DNA of 64,000 nt from Ammoniphilus sp. YIM 78166 (lineage in GTDB: Bacteria > Bacillota > Bacilli > Aneurinibacillales > RAOX-1). The position numbers and the translations under genes were made by a program. Below the pieces are notes generated by a model. The model had not been told where the DNA came from. It saw only the letters and a program-made list of their open reading frames with translations, and did no database searches. How positions within the stretch are numbered: the stretch's first letter is position 1; each line of letters opens with the position of its first letter. The stretch lies in contig NZ_SDLR01000002.1 in NCBI RefSeq assembly GCF_004522215.1, forward strand, positions 434,001 through 498,000, in the 5' to 3' direction. Below, piece by piece: positions 28,899 through 40,300 of this stretch.

Positions 28899-30233
28899 AT
28901 GTCGCATAGCAAAAGGATCACTAAGATTGTGCTAAGCTTCTTATTTTTGGCAACAATAATCTCTTTCCTATTGCCTCTTCAAACCAAAGCGCAAACAGGT
29001 AAGCTGATTTATGTCATTCCTGTCGAGCAAGGAGTAGAACAAGGACTTTATAGCTTTTTGCAAAGGGGTTTTGCGGAAGCTGATACAAATGAGGCTGATG
29101 CGATATTTCTGATGATTGATACCCCTGGGGGAGAGGTGCAGGCAGCAGGACTTATAGGGCAATTAATTCGAAAAGAAGAACGTCCAGTCTATGCCTATAT
29201 TGTGGATGAAGCTTTCTCCGCTGGAACTTACATAGCACTAAATGCCGATAAGATTATAATGACACCGGGCAGCGCGATGGGCTCAGCTGCACCTATTGAT
29301 ATGGCGGGGAACATGGCGGAGGAAAAGTTCGTTTCAGCTTGGACGAAAAAGATGAGAAGTGCTGCCGAGATGAATGGAAGAGATCCCTTAATTGCTGAAG
29401 CAATGGTAAATCCTCAAATTGAGATTGAAGGGGTTACTGAAGCAGGGAAAATCTTATCTCTTGCCCCGAGTGTCGCTAAGGAAGTAGGATATGCAGACTA
29501 TCTAGCCCAAAACTTTGAAGATGCTTTAAACCAAACAGGCTTTGCGGGGGCTATGATCATTAACCTTGAGCCCAATATGGGAGAAAGAGTGGCGAGGTGG
29601 GTAACGAGTCCTTATATTATCCCTTTATTGCTCACAGTAGGGCTAGCCGGTATTGTTATTGAACTTTTGGTCCCAGGATTCGGAGTGCCTGGGTTAATTG
29701 GTTTAACCGCATTTTCGCTTTATTTCTTTGGGCACTTTATTGCGGGGTTCGCTGACTGGCTCCATATTGTACTTTTTATTGTGGGGATTATTTTATTGCT
29801 TATTGAAATTGTCGTCCCTGGTTTTGGAATATTTGGAGGAATTGGCTTGATATCCATTTTATCTGGGATCGTATTAGCTGCATATGATGCTACTCATGGT
29901 TCTATCTCACTAGGGATTGCATTTGTTATCACTCTTGTAATTTCGTTTATTGTTATCAAATATTTTGGTCACCGTGGTGTATGGAACAAATTCATTTTAC
30001 GAGAAGACCAAAGAAATGAAAAAGGTTATTCGGCTCCTAAAGATTGGAGAGGACTCCTATCCAAAGAAGGAGTAACAGTCACCACATTAAGACCTTCAGG
30101 AACAGCTCAAATTGATGGAGAGCTGATCGATGTCGTTACAGAGGGGAGCTATATCGAAAAGGAAAGGCCGGTTAAAGTTGTTCGAGTGGAAGGCACGCGC
30201 GTCGTGGTCCGTGAGGTAAAAAATAAGGATTAA
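28899..30233 (+). CDS. NfeD1b membrane serine protease homologue (YqeZ)
   Basis: A 444-residue protein: signal peptide (residues 1-32, ending TKAQT), a ClpP/crotonase-like serine protease domain ([13 protein letters not shown] near 75, [11 protein letters not shown] with the nucleophile Ser), four or five membrane helices (residues 225-350) and a C-terminal OB-fold NfeD domain ([12 protein letters not shown]). The family pairs with flotillin/SPFH proteins; here floA is the next gene. B. subtilis YqeZ contributes to resistance against membrane-active peptides such as sublancin. It starts after GGGAGGG. Confidence 0.93.
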   Translation: MSHSKRITKIVLSFLFLATIISFLLPLQTKAQTGKLIYVIPVEQGVEQGLYSFLQRGFAEADTNEADAIFLMIDTPGGEVQAAGLIGQLIRKEERPVYAYIVDEAFSAGTYIALNADKIIMTPGSAMGSAAPIDMAGNMAEEKFVSAWTKKMRSAAEMNGRDPLIAEAMVNPQIEIEGVTEAGKILSLAPSVAKEVGYADYLAQNFEDALNQTGFAGAMIINLEPNMGERVARWVTSPYIIPLLLTVGLAGIVIELLVPGFGVPGLIGLTAFSLYFFGHFIAGFADWLHIVLFIVGIILLLIEIVVPGFGIFGGIGLISILSGIVLAAYDATHGSISLGIAFVITLVISFIVIKYFGHRGVWNKFILREDQRNEKGYSAPKDWRGLLSKEGVTVTTLRPSGTAQIDGELIDVVTEGSYIEKERPVKVVRVEGTRVVVREVKNKD

Positions 30234-30247
30234 AGGGAGTTGATAAG

Positions 30248-31243
30248 ATGGATGCAGCAACGCTATCCTTTCTACTGACGGTTGCTCTAGGAGTGGTTGT
30301 ACTTTCCGTGTTCTTTACGTTTGTGCCTGTGATGCTGTGGATTTCAGCCTTGGCTTCAGGGGTGCCTATTGGGATTATTACGTTAGTTGGAATGCGATTA
30401 AGAAGAGTTCTTCCCGCTCGGATTGTTAATCCCTTAATTAAGGCTAGAAAAGCAGGAATTGATCTATCTTCTAATCAGCTAGAGAGTCACTATCTGGCTG
30501 GAGGAAACGTGGATCGTGTAGTGGATGCTCTAATTGCAGCGGAACGAGCGAACATCGATTTGCTGTTTGAACGGGCAGCTGCTATCGATTTAGCAGGGCG
30601 GGATGTTCTTGAAGCTGTTCAGATGAGTGTTAATCCTAAAGTAATTGAAACGCCTTTTGTGGCCGCTGTGGCAAGAGATGGTATTGAGCTTAAGGCTAAG
30701 GCTAGGGTTACCGTAAGGGCCAATATTGACCGCCTCGTAGGGGGAGCAGGAGAAGAAACCATAATTGCACGTGTTGGAGAAGGGATTGTAACCTCCGTCG
30801 GTTCCGCGAATAGCCATAAAGAAGTACTAGAGAATCCGGACCGAATCTCTCGGACCGTTCTCGAAAAAGGGCTTGACGCAGGGACTGCGTTTGAAATCTT
30901 ATCCATTGACATTGCCGATGTGGATGTCGGAAGAAATATAGGCGCTAACCTGCAGATTGAACAGGCAGAAGCTGATAAGCAAATTTCTCAGGCGCGTGCC
31001 GAAGAGCGTAGAGCGATGGCCGTTGCTTTTGAACAAGAGATGAAGGCGCGGGTACAGGAAATGCAGGCCAAGGTAGTAGAAGCGGAAGCACAGGTTCCTC
31101 AAGCCATGGCAGAAGCTCTCAAGCATGGGAAGCTAGGCGTTATGGATTATCTTAATATGAAGAATCTTGATGCAGATACCGAGATGAGACAGTCTTTTGG
31201 TCAACAGACTGGCAATCGAGATCAAGATGCGGATAAAAAGTAG
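30248..31243 (+). CDS. floA: Flotillin-like protein FloA
   Basis: A 331-residue SPFH protein (YqfA). An N-terminal hydrophobic hairpin (residues 5-50) anchors it, then come the SPFH domain ([20 protein letters not shown]) and a coiled coil (residues 235-300, Glu/Ala/Gln-rich). It organises ordered membrane microdomains. It lies 14 nt after the NfeD gene in a sigma-W operon that responds to envelope stress. Confidence 0.97.
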   Translation: MDAATLSFLLTVALGVVVLSVFFTFVPVMLWISALASGVPIGIITLVGMRLRRVLPARIVNPLIKARKAGIDLSSNQLESHYLAGGNVDRVVDALIAAERANIDLLFERAAAIDLAGRDVLEAVQMSVNPKVIETPFVAAVARDGIELKAKARVTVRANIDRLVGGAGEETIIARVGEGIVTSVGSANSHKEVLENPDRISRTVLEKGLDAGTAFEILSIDIADVDVGRNIGANLQIEQAEADKQISQARAEERRAMAVAFEQEMKARVQEMQAKVVEAEAQVPQAMAEALKHGKLGVMDYLNMKNLDADTEMRQSFGQQTGNRDQDADKK

Positions 31244-31251
31244 GATAGAAG

Positions 31252-31674
31252 ATGTTGATTAGCTGGTTGCTTGATCTCATCTTCTCCAACCTTTGGCTAC
31301 TGCTGTTGGTATTTTGGTTGTTTCGTTCCTTTGCAAGAGGAGCGCGGAAAGGGATGGAAGAAGACCCGGCGTCGTCCCGAGAGACAGTGCCCGTAGATTT
31401 TCCATGGGAAAGAGAACAGGAACCCGTCATTCGGAGAAGACCAGTAGACCCTATAGGAGATTCACCTGCTCAAGTTAGCCCAATGGTCCCTGTAGCAGGT
31501 GAAGGAGATAGGGAGGCCCCTGTGCGAGCTCACAGGAAGGATAAGAAAGTAGCCCCGGCTCTTGCACAAAATGAATCGCGCCTTCCTCCTGCTGTACAGG
31601 GAATGATTTGGAGCCAGATTTATGGACCTCCTCGATCTAAGGCGCCTCATCGCCTGGGAAGAAAAAAATACTGA
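31252..31674 (+). CDS. YqfB-like membrane-anchored protein
   Basis: A 140-residue protein with one N-terminal membrane segment (residues 2-24), a charged Arg/Pro/Glu-rich middle without clear fold, and a conserved-looking C-terminal motif (VQGMIWSQIYGPPRSKAPHR). Its position directly after floA matches B. subtilis yqfB. The ribosome binding site is weak (AGGATAG), so coupling to floA translation is likely. Function unknown. Confidence 0.75.
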   Translation: MLISWLLDLIFSNLWLLLLVFWLFRSFARGARKGMEEDPASSRETVPVDFPWEREQEPVIRRRPVDPIGDSPAQVSPMVPVAGEGDREAPVRAHRKDKKVAPALAQNESRLPPAVQGMIWSQIYGPPRSKAPHRLGRKKY

Positions 31675-31684
31675 AGCTTAAAGA

Positions 31685-31727
31685 AGGGGACTCCCAACTG
31701 ATAACCAAGGTTGGGGGTCCTTTTTGT
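31685..31727 (+). terminator. Terminator after the floA operon
   Basis: GGGGACTCCCAAC pairs with GTTGGGGGTCC, followed by TTTTT. Confidence 0.88.
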
Positions 31728-31754
31728 TTTGTATAGAACGTTCTCTTTTTAGCT

Positions 31755-31783
31755 TCATAAAAGCCTTTGTCTGAGCATACATC
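31755..31783 (+). promoter_or_regulatory. Sigma-E-like promoter of yqfCD
   Basis: TCATAAA (31755-31761), 14 nt, CATACATC (31776-31783). The -10 box matches six or more positions of CATACAMT and the spacing is right for mother-cell sigma-E; the -35 box is moderate. yqfC-yqfD of B. subtilis is sigma-E controlled. Confidence 0.6.
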
Positions 31784-31869
31784 TACATTAGTAGCACTTT
31801 GCCTAATCATTTCCCAAGAGATGAGGCTTAAAACAGACAGTGATCATTGGAAGGGGGAGCCGAGGCCGA

Positions 31870-32151
31870 ATGAAAAAAATGTGGGGGAGACACCTGCGTA
31901 AATTTGCAGCAAAAATGCTCGACCTGCCAGCCGATGTTACCATGGAGATGCCCAGGATCACGATGATCGGGCAGATTCATATGTACATAGAGAATCATCG
32001 CGGAGTTCTTCTTTTTAATGACAAGGAGCTCCGTTTGCTTTTAACAAAGGGTCAGTTGCTTGTAAAGGGAGAAAAGCTGGTGATCCGTGCCATTCTTTCT
32101 GAAGAGGTTCTCATCGAGGGAAAAGTGGATGGAGTTCAATTTATTGAATAG
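31870..32151 (+). CDS. yqfC: Sporulation protein YqfC
   Basis: A 93-residue protein typical of YqfC (LDLPADVTMEMPRITMIGQIHMYIEN region), a small beta-rich protein made in the mother cell. ATG 31870 is 10 nt after GGGGGAG; the upstream frame to 31840 overlaps that site. It is followed at 15 nt by yqfD. The biochemical role is unknown; sporulation involvement is inferred from the family. Confidence 0.9.
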   Translation: MKKMWGRHLRKFAAKMLDLPADVTMEMPRITMIGQIHMYIENHRGVLLFNDKELRLLLTKGQLLVKGEKLVIRAILSEEVLIEGKVDGVQFIE

Positions 32152-32166
32152 GGGGATATGCAAAAT

Positions 32167-33357
32167 ATGCAGCATCAATGGTTAAAATGGTTTAATGGAT
32201 ACCTCGTGATTATCCTCAGGGGGAGGAGGATAGAACGCTTAATTAATCTCGCTGTTCAGAAAAAAATGCAGGTGTGGAATATTACTCGTTATGATGATCA
32301 GCGAGGAAAGATAAATATCCGACTTGAGGACTTTTTTCTTCTCAAGCCTCTTTTACGAGAGACAGGTTGTCGCATGCAGATCATGAGCAGACATGGGTTT
32401 CCCTTCTTTTTAACAAGAGTAAGGGAACGCTATGCGTTTTTCGGCGGCTTTCTATTGTTTATTATCATGCTATTTTTATTATCCAATGTAATCTGGTCGA
32501 TTGAAGTAGTAGGAAACGAGAAGATCGGGAAGTACGAGGTTTTACAAGTGGCCGAGAAAATTGGAATCCAACAGGGGAAGTTTAGCTTTATGATGGACGA
32601 ACCTGACAAGATCCAGGCTAAGCTCTTGGAAAACCTCCCGGAAGCTTCGTGGGTTGGGTTTCAGATAAAAGGGACGAAAGCACAGATCCGAGTAGTCGAA
32701 AAAATTCTTCCCGAGACGAAGGAAGCATTAAGCCCTAGACACCTCGTGGCGAAAAAATCGGCAGTGATCTCTACTATTTTTGCAGAAGAGGGAAAACCAG
32801 TGGTTCGTCCAGATGATTTTGTAAAAAAGGGAGATATTCTCGTTTCGGGTTTGATCGGTAAAGCGGAAAGTCCCACTGCTGTAGCGGCCAGGGGAAGGGT
32901 TGAAGGGGAGGTATGGTATGAGACAGAAGTGATTGTGCCGATTGAACAGAAGCAGGCTGTATTTGTTGGGGAGAGTCATCGCAATTTCTACATCGTATGG
33001 GGTGAAAAACAAATAAAGATTTGGGGATATAAAGAGCTTCCTTTCCAAAACTATGAGATAAAGGATCAAAAGTGGGTGATGCGTTGGGGAGACAAGTCCT
33101 TCCCGCTCGCCTGGAAGACGGAGGATCTCCACGCTGTGGAAACCCAGGAAAAACTAGTGGATGAGAAACAAGCTCAAGATATGGCGATTCAAGCAGCTAG
33201 GCAGGACATCCTTAGTAAAATGGGAAATGGAGGATATATTAAAGAAGAAAAAGTTTTGCACCTGAAGCGAGAGAATGATAAAGTCTATATTAAGATGCAC
33301 GTTGTTGCCATTGAAGACATTGCTGTCGAACAACCTATAATCATTGAAGGAGAATGA
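32167..33357 (+). CDS. yqfD: Sporulation protein YqfD
   Basis: About 396 residues: a cytoplasmic N-terminal domain, one transmembrane segment (about residues 92-112, GGFLLFIIMLFLLSNVIW) and a large external domain beginning SIEVVGNEKIGKYEVLQVAE, a FtsQ/POTRA-like pattern. It belongs to the YqfD sporulation family. ATG 32167 is 11 nt after the GGGGG site; ATG 32158 lies almost on it. The downstream phoH site sits within its last codons. Confidence 0.92.
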   Translation: MQHQWLKWFNGYLVIILRGRRIERLINLAVQKKMQVWNITRYDDQRGKINIRLEDFFLLKPLLRETGCRMQIMSRHGFPFFLTRVRERYAFFGGFLLFIIMLFLLSNVIWSIEVVGNEKIGKYEVLQVAEKIGIQQGKFSFMMDEPDKIQAKLLENLPEASWVGFQIKGTKAQIRVVEKILPETKEALSPRHLVAKKSAVISTIFAEEGKPVVRPDDFVKKGDILVSGLIGKAESPTAVAARGRVEGEVWYETEVIVPIEQKQAVFVGESHRNFYIVWGEKQIKIWGYKELPFQNYEIKDQKWVMRWGDKSFPLAWKTEDLHAVETQEKLVDEKQAQDMAIQAARQDILSKMGNGGYIKEEKVLHLKRENDKVYIKMHVVAIEDIAVEQPIIIEGE

Positions 33358-33361
33358 TATT

Positions 33362-34330
33362 TTGCCCGTACAAGAAGAATCAATCAAAGTACGACTTAAA
33401 GATACAGCAACTGCGATTGCACTATTTGGACCGCAAGATGCATTCCTGAAGAAGATTGAAGAATCGTTTCAAACCAAAATTACGGCCCGCAGCGATGAAA
33501 TTACCATATCAGGACATGACCAGGAAGCCTCAACCGTTCGTCAGCTCCTGCAAGTGCTTGCCGTCCTTGTAGAAAAGGGCATGCAGCTGTCCGAACGCGA
33601 TATTGCCTATGCCATCGATCTTTCTAAGCGTGGGGCAGTAGATGAGTTGCTAGAGCTTTTTGATGAGCAGATTGCCCAATCTGCTAAAGGCAAGCCCATC
33701 CGTGTGAAGACGCTAGGACAGCGTCACTACATTACTTCCATTCGGAAGCATGATATTGTCTTTGGCATTGGTCCTGCCGGAACAGGTAAAACTTACCTGG
33801 CTGTTGTTATGGCAGTCGTCGCGTTAAAGGGAGGACAGGTTAAGAAGATTGTTCTTACCCGTCCGGCAGTAGAAGCTGGCGAAAACCTAGGATTTTTGCC
33901 TGGTGATCTTCAGGAAAAGGTAGACCCTTACCTCAGACCTTTATATGACGCTTTGAATGATATTTTGGGCATGGAGGCAGTAACCCGTCTCATGGAGCGG
34001 GGAACGATCGAAGTGGCTCCCCTAGCCTACATGCGTGGCCGTACTTTGGAGGATTCTTTTGTTATTCTGGATGAAGCTCAGAATACGACGCCAGAGCAGA
34101 TGAAAATGTTTTTAACTCGACTAGGTTTTGGATCTAAGATGGTGATCACAGGTGATGTTACCCAAATTGATCTGCCGCGCGGCAAGCGCTCAGGTCTCAA
34201 AGAGGCAGAGAGAATTCTTGCCAATGTGCCAGGCATTTCCTTTGTCCTTATGAGCGAAGCAGACGTAGTCAGACATCCTTTAGTACACAAGATTATCAAG
34301 GCTTACGCAGAGACAGAAGGGGATCAATAA
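33362..34330 (+). CDS. phoH: PhoH-family ATPase
   Basis: A 322-residue protein. An N-terminal KH-like RNA-binding region (residues 15-75) precedes the PhoH NTPase domain with Walker A GPAGTGKTYLA (about residues 137-147), Walker B (FVILDEAQNTTPEQM) and TGDVTQIDLP. Fusion of KH and helicase-like ATPase, with ybeY downstream, points to RNA metabolism. TTG 33362 is 9 nt after GAAGGAG; the frame extending to 33344 starts on top of that site. Confidence 0.95.
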   Translation: MPVQEESIKVRLKDTATAIALFGPQDAFLKKIEESFQTKITARSDEITISGHDQEASTVRQLLQVLAVLVEKGMQLSERDIAYAIDLSKRGAVDELLELFDEQIAQSAKGKPIRVKTLGQRHYITSIRKHDIVFGIGPAGTGKTYLAVVMAVVALKGGQVKKIVLTRPAVEAGENLGFLPGDLQEKVDPYLRPLYDALNDILGMEAVTRLMERGTIEVAPLAYMRGRTLEDSFVILDEAQNTTPEQMKMFLTRLGFGSKMVITGDVTQIDLPRGKRSGLKEAERILANVPGISFVLMSEADVVRHPLVHKIIKAYAETEGDQ

Positions 34331-34380
34331 TCAACACTTGCCCCCCAGGGGGCAGAGGAGAAGCAAAGGGGCTGTTATAC

Positions 34381-36573
34381 ATGAAAAAAGGGTTACTCCA
34401 GGGAACATGGCGTATCCCGGAGACATGGAAGACAAGCTGGGCTGTCCGGATGCTTCTTTTTTTCTTTTTAGCGATAGGCATTTATTTTTTGCTCTTGGAG
34501 CATGTAGTTCCAAAGACATACGATCTGAAGGAGAATACGATCAGCAATATGAAGATCGTAGCTCCCATGGAAGTAGAAGATGTCGATCTAACTCAGCGTT
34601 TTAGGGATGAGGCAGTGAAATCCATTAAGCCAATTTATGTCCTGGACGAGAGAATAACAAACAATCAGTTGAAGGTTCTTGACCAGATCTTTCGAAGTGT
34701 AACAGAAACGAGGCTACAGCAAGAAAAACTGGAACTCGCAGCTCAAGCTGAAAGGGAAGCTTTAGGAGATCAGGAAACTTCGGATTCACTCGCTGAGTGG
34801 GAAGATAAGCTGCCGACTCAAGAGGAGTGGATTAGCCAACTTAAGGACAGTATCCCTTATCAGCTGTCCGACGAGACGTATCGGACACTATTAAAGCAAT
34901 CCCCCGAATCCCTGGCCATCATCAAAACGATCTCCCGCAATATCATATCTGCCGTTATGTTAGAGGGGGTAAGATTGACTGGGGAATCCCAGACCCAGGA
35001 ACGAGTGAATCAGCACCTGTCAGGTACAGAACTTGAGAGCAGAGCACTTCAAGTGGTAAAGGAGCTTGTACTAGCGAGCATTGTGCCCAATATTGTGTTT
35101 GATGAACAAGCGACAGAACAAGCGAAGGACAAGGCGATAAAAGCGGTGAAGCCGATCGTTATTCATAAAGGGGATATACTAGTAGGTGAAGGGGAATACA
35201 TTACCGAAGAAACGTACAGGAAACTAGGGGTAGCAGGCTTATTGACCCACAAACCCAACTATTTTCCTTATTTAGGTTTGTTGTTACTCGTCTTGCTGTG
35301 CATCGCTTTTTTCTATTTTTACCTAGGTCAGAATAAACCCGATTTTAAAATGGATAACCAGCAGTTGATGATGCTGATGACCATTATTTTGCTTACTCTA
35401 ATGACGATGAAGATCGTAAGTTTAGGACAGGCCCTAGAGTATTCGTTTATTGGTTTTCTTGCCCCTGTTTCATTTGGGAGTATGCTGATCGCTCTGTTCC
35501 TAGACCAGAGGTTGGCTATGTTTGCTGGGGTGCTTTTCTCTATCTGCTCAAGCATCATCTTTAATACAGACAGCACCTACCTTTTTGATTATCGATATGG
35601 GTTTGTGGCTTTATCTGCCTGCTTAACTGCTGCCTATGCTCTAGGTAAACCTAAGCTAAAGCGTAACATTCTTTTAGCAGGCTCACTGGTCGTCCTGGTG
35701 AACATCCTTTCGATTACCTCCGTATACATGCTGTTTTATTCGGTAAAATGGGGTGATCTAGTACACCTTTACGGCTATGCCATACTCAGCGGGCTGTTAT
35801 CTTCTATTTTAACGATGGGACTTGTCCCGTTTTTTGAGTCGGCCTTTGGAATATTATCTACGATGAAGCTTATAGAACTTTCAAATCCGAATCATCCGTT
35901 GTTGCGTCGTCTACTCATGGAGACTCCGGGGACGTATCACCATAGTATTATGGTGGCCAATCTTTCCGAGGCAGCTTCCGAAGCCATAGGAGCCAATGGT
36001 CTGCTTGCCCGGGTAGGATCTTATTATCATGATGTTGGGAAAATGAGGCGTCCTCAATTTTTTATAGAGAATCAAATAGGCAAAGAAAACCCACATGACA
36101 AGATTGCTCCTAGCTTAAGCCGGACCATTATTATTGCTCATCCAGCGGACGGGGTAAAACTATTGCAAGAGCATAAACTGCCTAAGCCGATTCAAGATAT
36201 CGCCGAACAGCACCATGGGACCACGTTACTCAAGTTTTTTTACCATAAGGCGATGCAAGATTCAGGATCGGCCGTTTTAGAGTCTGACTACCGCTATCCA
36301 GGCCCCAAGGCTCAGTTCAAGGAATCTGCCGTTGTCGGGATCTGCGATAGTGTAGAAGCTGCCGTTCGATCCTTGTCTAAGCCCACACCAGAGCGCGTAG
36401 AGACGCTAGTGCGCAAGATAGTAAAGGATCGGCTGGATGATGGACAATTCAGTGAATGCGACCTAACGTTCCAGGAGCTGGAGCTTATCACTCGGAGCAT
36501 ATGTGAAACGCTGCAAGGAATCTTTCATAATCGGATCGAGTACCCTGAAGAAGCAGAGGTGAAACGGGCGTGA
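34381..36573 (+). CDS. pgpH: Cyclic-di-AMP phosphodiesterase PgpH (7TMR-HD)
   Basis: A 730-residue membrane protein (YqfF). An N-terminal membrane helix precedes an extracellular 7TMR-HDED domain (residues 55-290), followed by seven membrane helices (about 295-480) and a cytoplasmic HD domain with YHHSIMVANL, SYYHDVGKM and EQHHG metal ligands. It hydrolyses c-di-AMP and so affects cell wall and osmolyte control. It overlaps the ybeY start by 4 nt. Confidence 0.96.
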   Translation: MKKGLLQGTWRIPETWKTSWAVRMLLFFFLAIGIYFLLLEHVVPKTYDLKENTISNMKIVAPMEVEDVDLTQRFRDEAVKSIKPIYVLDERITNNQLKVLDQIFRSVTETRLQQEKLELAAQAEREALGDQETSDSLAEWEDKLPTQEEWISQLKDSIPYQLSDETYRTLLKQSPESLAIIKTISRNIISAVMLEGVRLTGESQTQERVNQHLSGTELESRALQVVKELVLASIVPNIVFDEQATEQAKDKAIKAVKPIVIHKGDILVGEGEYITEETYRKLGVAGLLTHKPNYFPYLGLLLLVLLCIAFFYFYLGQNKPDFKMDNQQLMMLMTIILLTLMTMKIVSLGQALEYSFIGFLAPVSFGSMLIALFLDQRLAMFAGVLFSICSSIIFNTDSTYLFDYRYGFVALSACLTAAYALGKPKLKRNILLAGSLVVLVNILSITSVYMLFYSVKWGDLVHLYGYAILSGLLSSILTMGLVPFFESAFGILSTMKLIELSNPNHPLLRRLLMETPGTYHHSIMVANLSEAASEAIGANGLLARVGSYYHDVGKMRRPQFFIENQIGKENPHDKIAPSLSRTIIIAHPADGVKLLQEHKLPKPIQDIAEQHHGTTLLKFFYHKAMQDSGSAVLESDYRYPGPKAQFKESAVVGICDSVEAAVRSLSKPTPERVETLVRKIVKDRLDDGQFSECDLTFQELELITRSICETLQGIFHNRIEYPEEAEVKRA

Positions 36574-37001
36574 CGTTAATGGTTGAAATTTTAAATGAAC
36601 AAGAAGAATCCCTAACTGCCGAGCAAATGGACACCCTTGTCCATTTGCTCGAGAAAGCTGCTGAGCTCGAAGGGATTTCAGAAAAAGAAGTAGCCATTAC
36701 ATTCGTAGATAATGAACGAATCAAAGAATTAAATCAGCAGTTCCGAAATAAAGATAAATCTACGGATGTACTTTCTTTTCCATTGGATGAAGAGGATGCG
36801 TTGGGAGATATCATTATCTCCATTCCCAAGGTACGGGAGCAGGCGGAGGATTACGGTCATTCCTTTGAGCGGGAATTAGGCTTCCTTACGGTACATGGCT
36901 TTCTCCATTTACTAGGGTACGATCATGAAACTGAGGCGGAAGAAAGGGAGATGTTTGCACGTCAGGAGCAGATCCTGCAGGAATTTGGGTTAATCCGTTA
37001 G
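36570..37001 (+). CDS. ybeY: Endoribonuclease YbeY
   Basis: A 143-residue protein with the zinc site H-x3-H-x5-H in VHGFLHLLGYDH and the preceding STDVLSFP motif. It acts in 16S rRNA maturation and ribosome quality control. I use GTG 36570, 7 nt after GAGGTGA and overlapping the pgpH stop; ATG 36579 would be 16 nt from the site. Confidence 0.96.
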   Translation: MTLMVEILNEQEESLTAEQMDTLVHLLEKAAELEGISEKEVAITFVDNERIKELNQQFRNKDKSTDVLSFPLDEEDALGDIIISIPKVREQAEDYGHSFERELGFLTVHGFLHLLGYDHETEAEEREMFARQEQILQEFGLIR

Positions 37002-37017
37002 GTAAGGTGGAGAGAAA

Positions 37018-38699
<1,682 letters not shown>

Positions 38700-38840
38700 T
38701 GGAAAAAATTCCTAAGCATATGATTTCGGAAGTAAGGTCACTCTAATCTTATAGAGAAAACTAGGCAAATTTATCTTTTCCTAGATGTCCTTTACCCAGT
38801 GATGCCACATCAATTTCTCCCGAAAGGATGATAACGGCCG

Positions 38841-38981
38841 ATGCAAAATATTTCTTGGAACTTATTTAGTGCAACAGGAAACATTGACGCTTATCTTCTC
38901 TATAAGGATTCACAGCGCGTCAGCATAGATGGAGATGATGAAACGGAATTATCCATGGTTTCGGAGGAAAATGAAGGGTAG
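38841..38981 (+). CDS. yqzL: YqzL family small protein
   Basis: A 46-residue protein beginning MQNISWNLFSATGNIDAYLL, matching the YqzL family in sequence and in position between era and recO. Only its C-terminus, acidic here, is longer. A GAAAGGA site lies 12 nt upstream. Function unknown; often missed by gene callers because of length. Confidence 0.85.
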   Translation: MQNISWNLFSATGNIDAYLLYKDSQRVSIDGDDETELSMVSEENEG

Positions 38982-39016
38982 AGATTAGGTGACCTCGATT
39001 ATGAGGGAGGCACAAG

Positions 39017-39808
39017 GTGTTAGGAAAGACCGAAGGTATTGTTTTGAGAACGAGCGACTACGGAGAGGGAAATAAAATTTTAACGGTTTATACCAAAGAA
39101 ATGGGCAAGGTGGGGATGATGGCACAGGGTGCCAGAAAAACCAAGAGCAGATTTGCTGCGGTTTCTCAGCCCTTCACCCATGCCTTTTTTCTATTTCATA
39201 TCGGATCGGGTTTAGCTTCCCTGAATCAGGCAGATCTTATCCAAATCTTCCCCCATATTAGAGGCGATCTGTATCGAACGGCCTACGCAAGTTATATTTT
39301 AGAATTAACGGACAGGATGTCAGAAGAGCGCAAAAAAAACGGGGGGTTGTACCAGCTCTTGCTCCATTCTTTACATCAGTTGGAGGACGGGAAAGATAGT
39401 GAGATCATCTGTCGCATTTACGAGCTCAAACTGCTCTCCATGCATGGGTATAAACCTATTCTCGATACCTGTGCCTCCTGCAGGAAAGGCCAGTCTCCCT
39501 GGTTTTTCAGTATTCGTGAAGGAGGACTCCTGTGCGAGTCATGCCGAAGAAAAGATCCTCATGCCATGCTTCTCTCCGATGGAGTAACGCGTATTTTATC
39601 CATAATACAGAATCTAGATATCAGTCATTTGGGGAAAATTACGGTGAAGAGGGAGACGAAACAACAACTGCAAAAAATCATGTATCTTTTTATGGACGAA
39701 TATACAGGCATTCGGTTGAAAACCAGAACCTTCATTGATCAGTTGGAGAAGATGGAGCAATATTTTCCTCGAAAGGAGAATGAAGATGCAGAGAACCGCC
39801 AGTCATGA
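39017..39808 (+). CDS. recO: DNA repair protein RecO
   Basis: A 263-residue RecO: an N-terminal OB fold (TEGIVLRTSDYGEGNKILTVYT), a helical domain and a zinc finger (CASCRKG ... CESCRRK). It helps load RecA with RecR. The start is GTG 39017 after GAGGGAGG. Its 3' end overlaps the next gene by 23 nt. Confidence 0.95.
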   Translation: MLGKTEGIVLRTSDYGEGNKILTVYTKEMGKVGMMAQGARKTKSRFAAVSQPFTHAFFLFHIGSGLASLNQADLIQIFPHIRGDLYRTAYASYILELTDRMSEERKKNGGLYQLLLHSLHQLEDGKDSEIICRIYELKLLSMHGYKPILDTCASCRKGQSPWFFSIREGGLLCESCRRKDPHAMLLSDGVTRILSIIQNLDISHLGKITVKRETKQQLQKIMYLFMDEYTGIRLKTRTFIDQLEKMEQYFPRKENEDAENRQS

Positions 39809-40064
39809 TCAAGAGTGGATAGATGAGTTACTTCCTGAACAGGAAACCTATGAAGCAAAAGGAAAAGATGCTTGGGGGTTAGCTAAAGATCTATTAAAAC
39901 TTGCGAATGTCGTACGTATCTCCATCTGGCACCAGGGTCGTCCGTTAGCATCTATACCAGTCGTGTATGGAGGGGTCGTGGCCACTTTATTCCCCTTCAT
40001 ATCCTTGTTTTCCATGATATCCTTGCTTGCTTTAGACTGTAGGATTGTAGTTGAAAAGAAATAA
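39786..40064 (+). CDS. DUF4342 domain protein
   Basis: A 92-residue protein. An acidic N-terminus (DQEWIDELLPE) precedes the DUF4342 core (VRISIWHQGRPLASIPVVYGGVVATLFPFISL), including a hydrophobic segment that could insert in the membrane. ATG 39786 is 7 nt after AAAGGAG, inside the recO end, so expression is coupled to recO. In B. subtilis this position is followed by glyQ; here glyQS is missing. Function unknown. Confidence 0.75.
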   Translation: MQRTASHDQEWIDELLPEQETYEAKGKDAWGLAKDLLKLANVVRISIWHQGRPLASIPVVYGGVVATLFPFISLFSMISLLALDCRIVVEKK

Positions 40065-40071
40065 TCACGAG

Positions 40072-40109
40072 AAATCTCCTCCAGAGGGTTACGGAAGGAG
40101 ATTTTTTTT
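40072..40109 (+). terminator. Terminator after the era-recO unit
   Basis: AAATCTCCT (40072-40080) pairs with AGGAGATTT (40096-40104) and is followed by TTTTT. Confidence 0.85.
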
Positions 40110-40150
40110 ATTTTGTTCAAAAAAAACTAAAATTCAACAAAAAAAGCCTA

Positions 40151-40179
40151 TTGTCTCGTGAGTCATTGTTCTTTATAGT
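40151..40179 (+). promoter_or_regulatory. SigA-type promoter with a downstream direct repeat
   Basis: TTGTCT (40151-40156), 17 nt, TATAGT (40174-40179). Just after it AAGTCACCTAT occurs twice (40188-40198 and 40205-40215), starts 17 nt apart, a possible operator. It would drive the two-gene unit at 40301-40910. Confidence 0.55.
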
Positions 40180-40300
40180 AAAAATATAAGTCACCTATGT
40201 GCAAAAGTCACCTATATAACCTTGTCATTTACCTGATTAGCGCTGTGTTGAGTAACAAGGTGGGCTCTTGATGCTAATTTCTTTTAAAAGAGGGGTTGAA

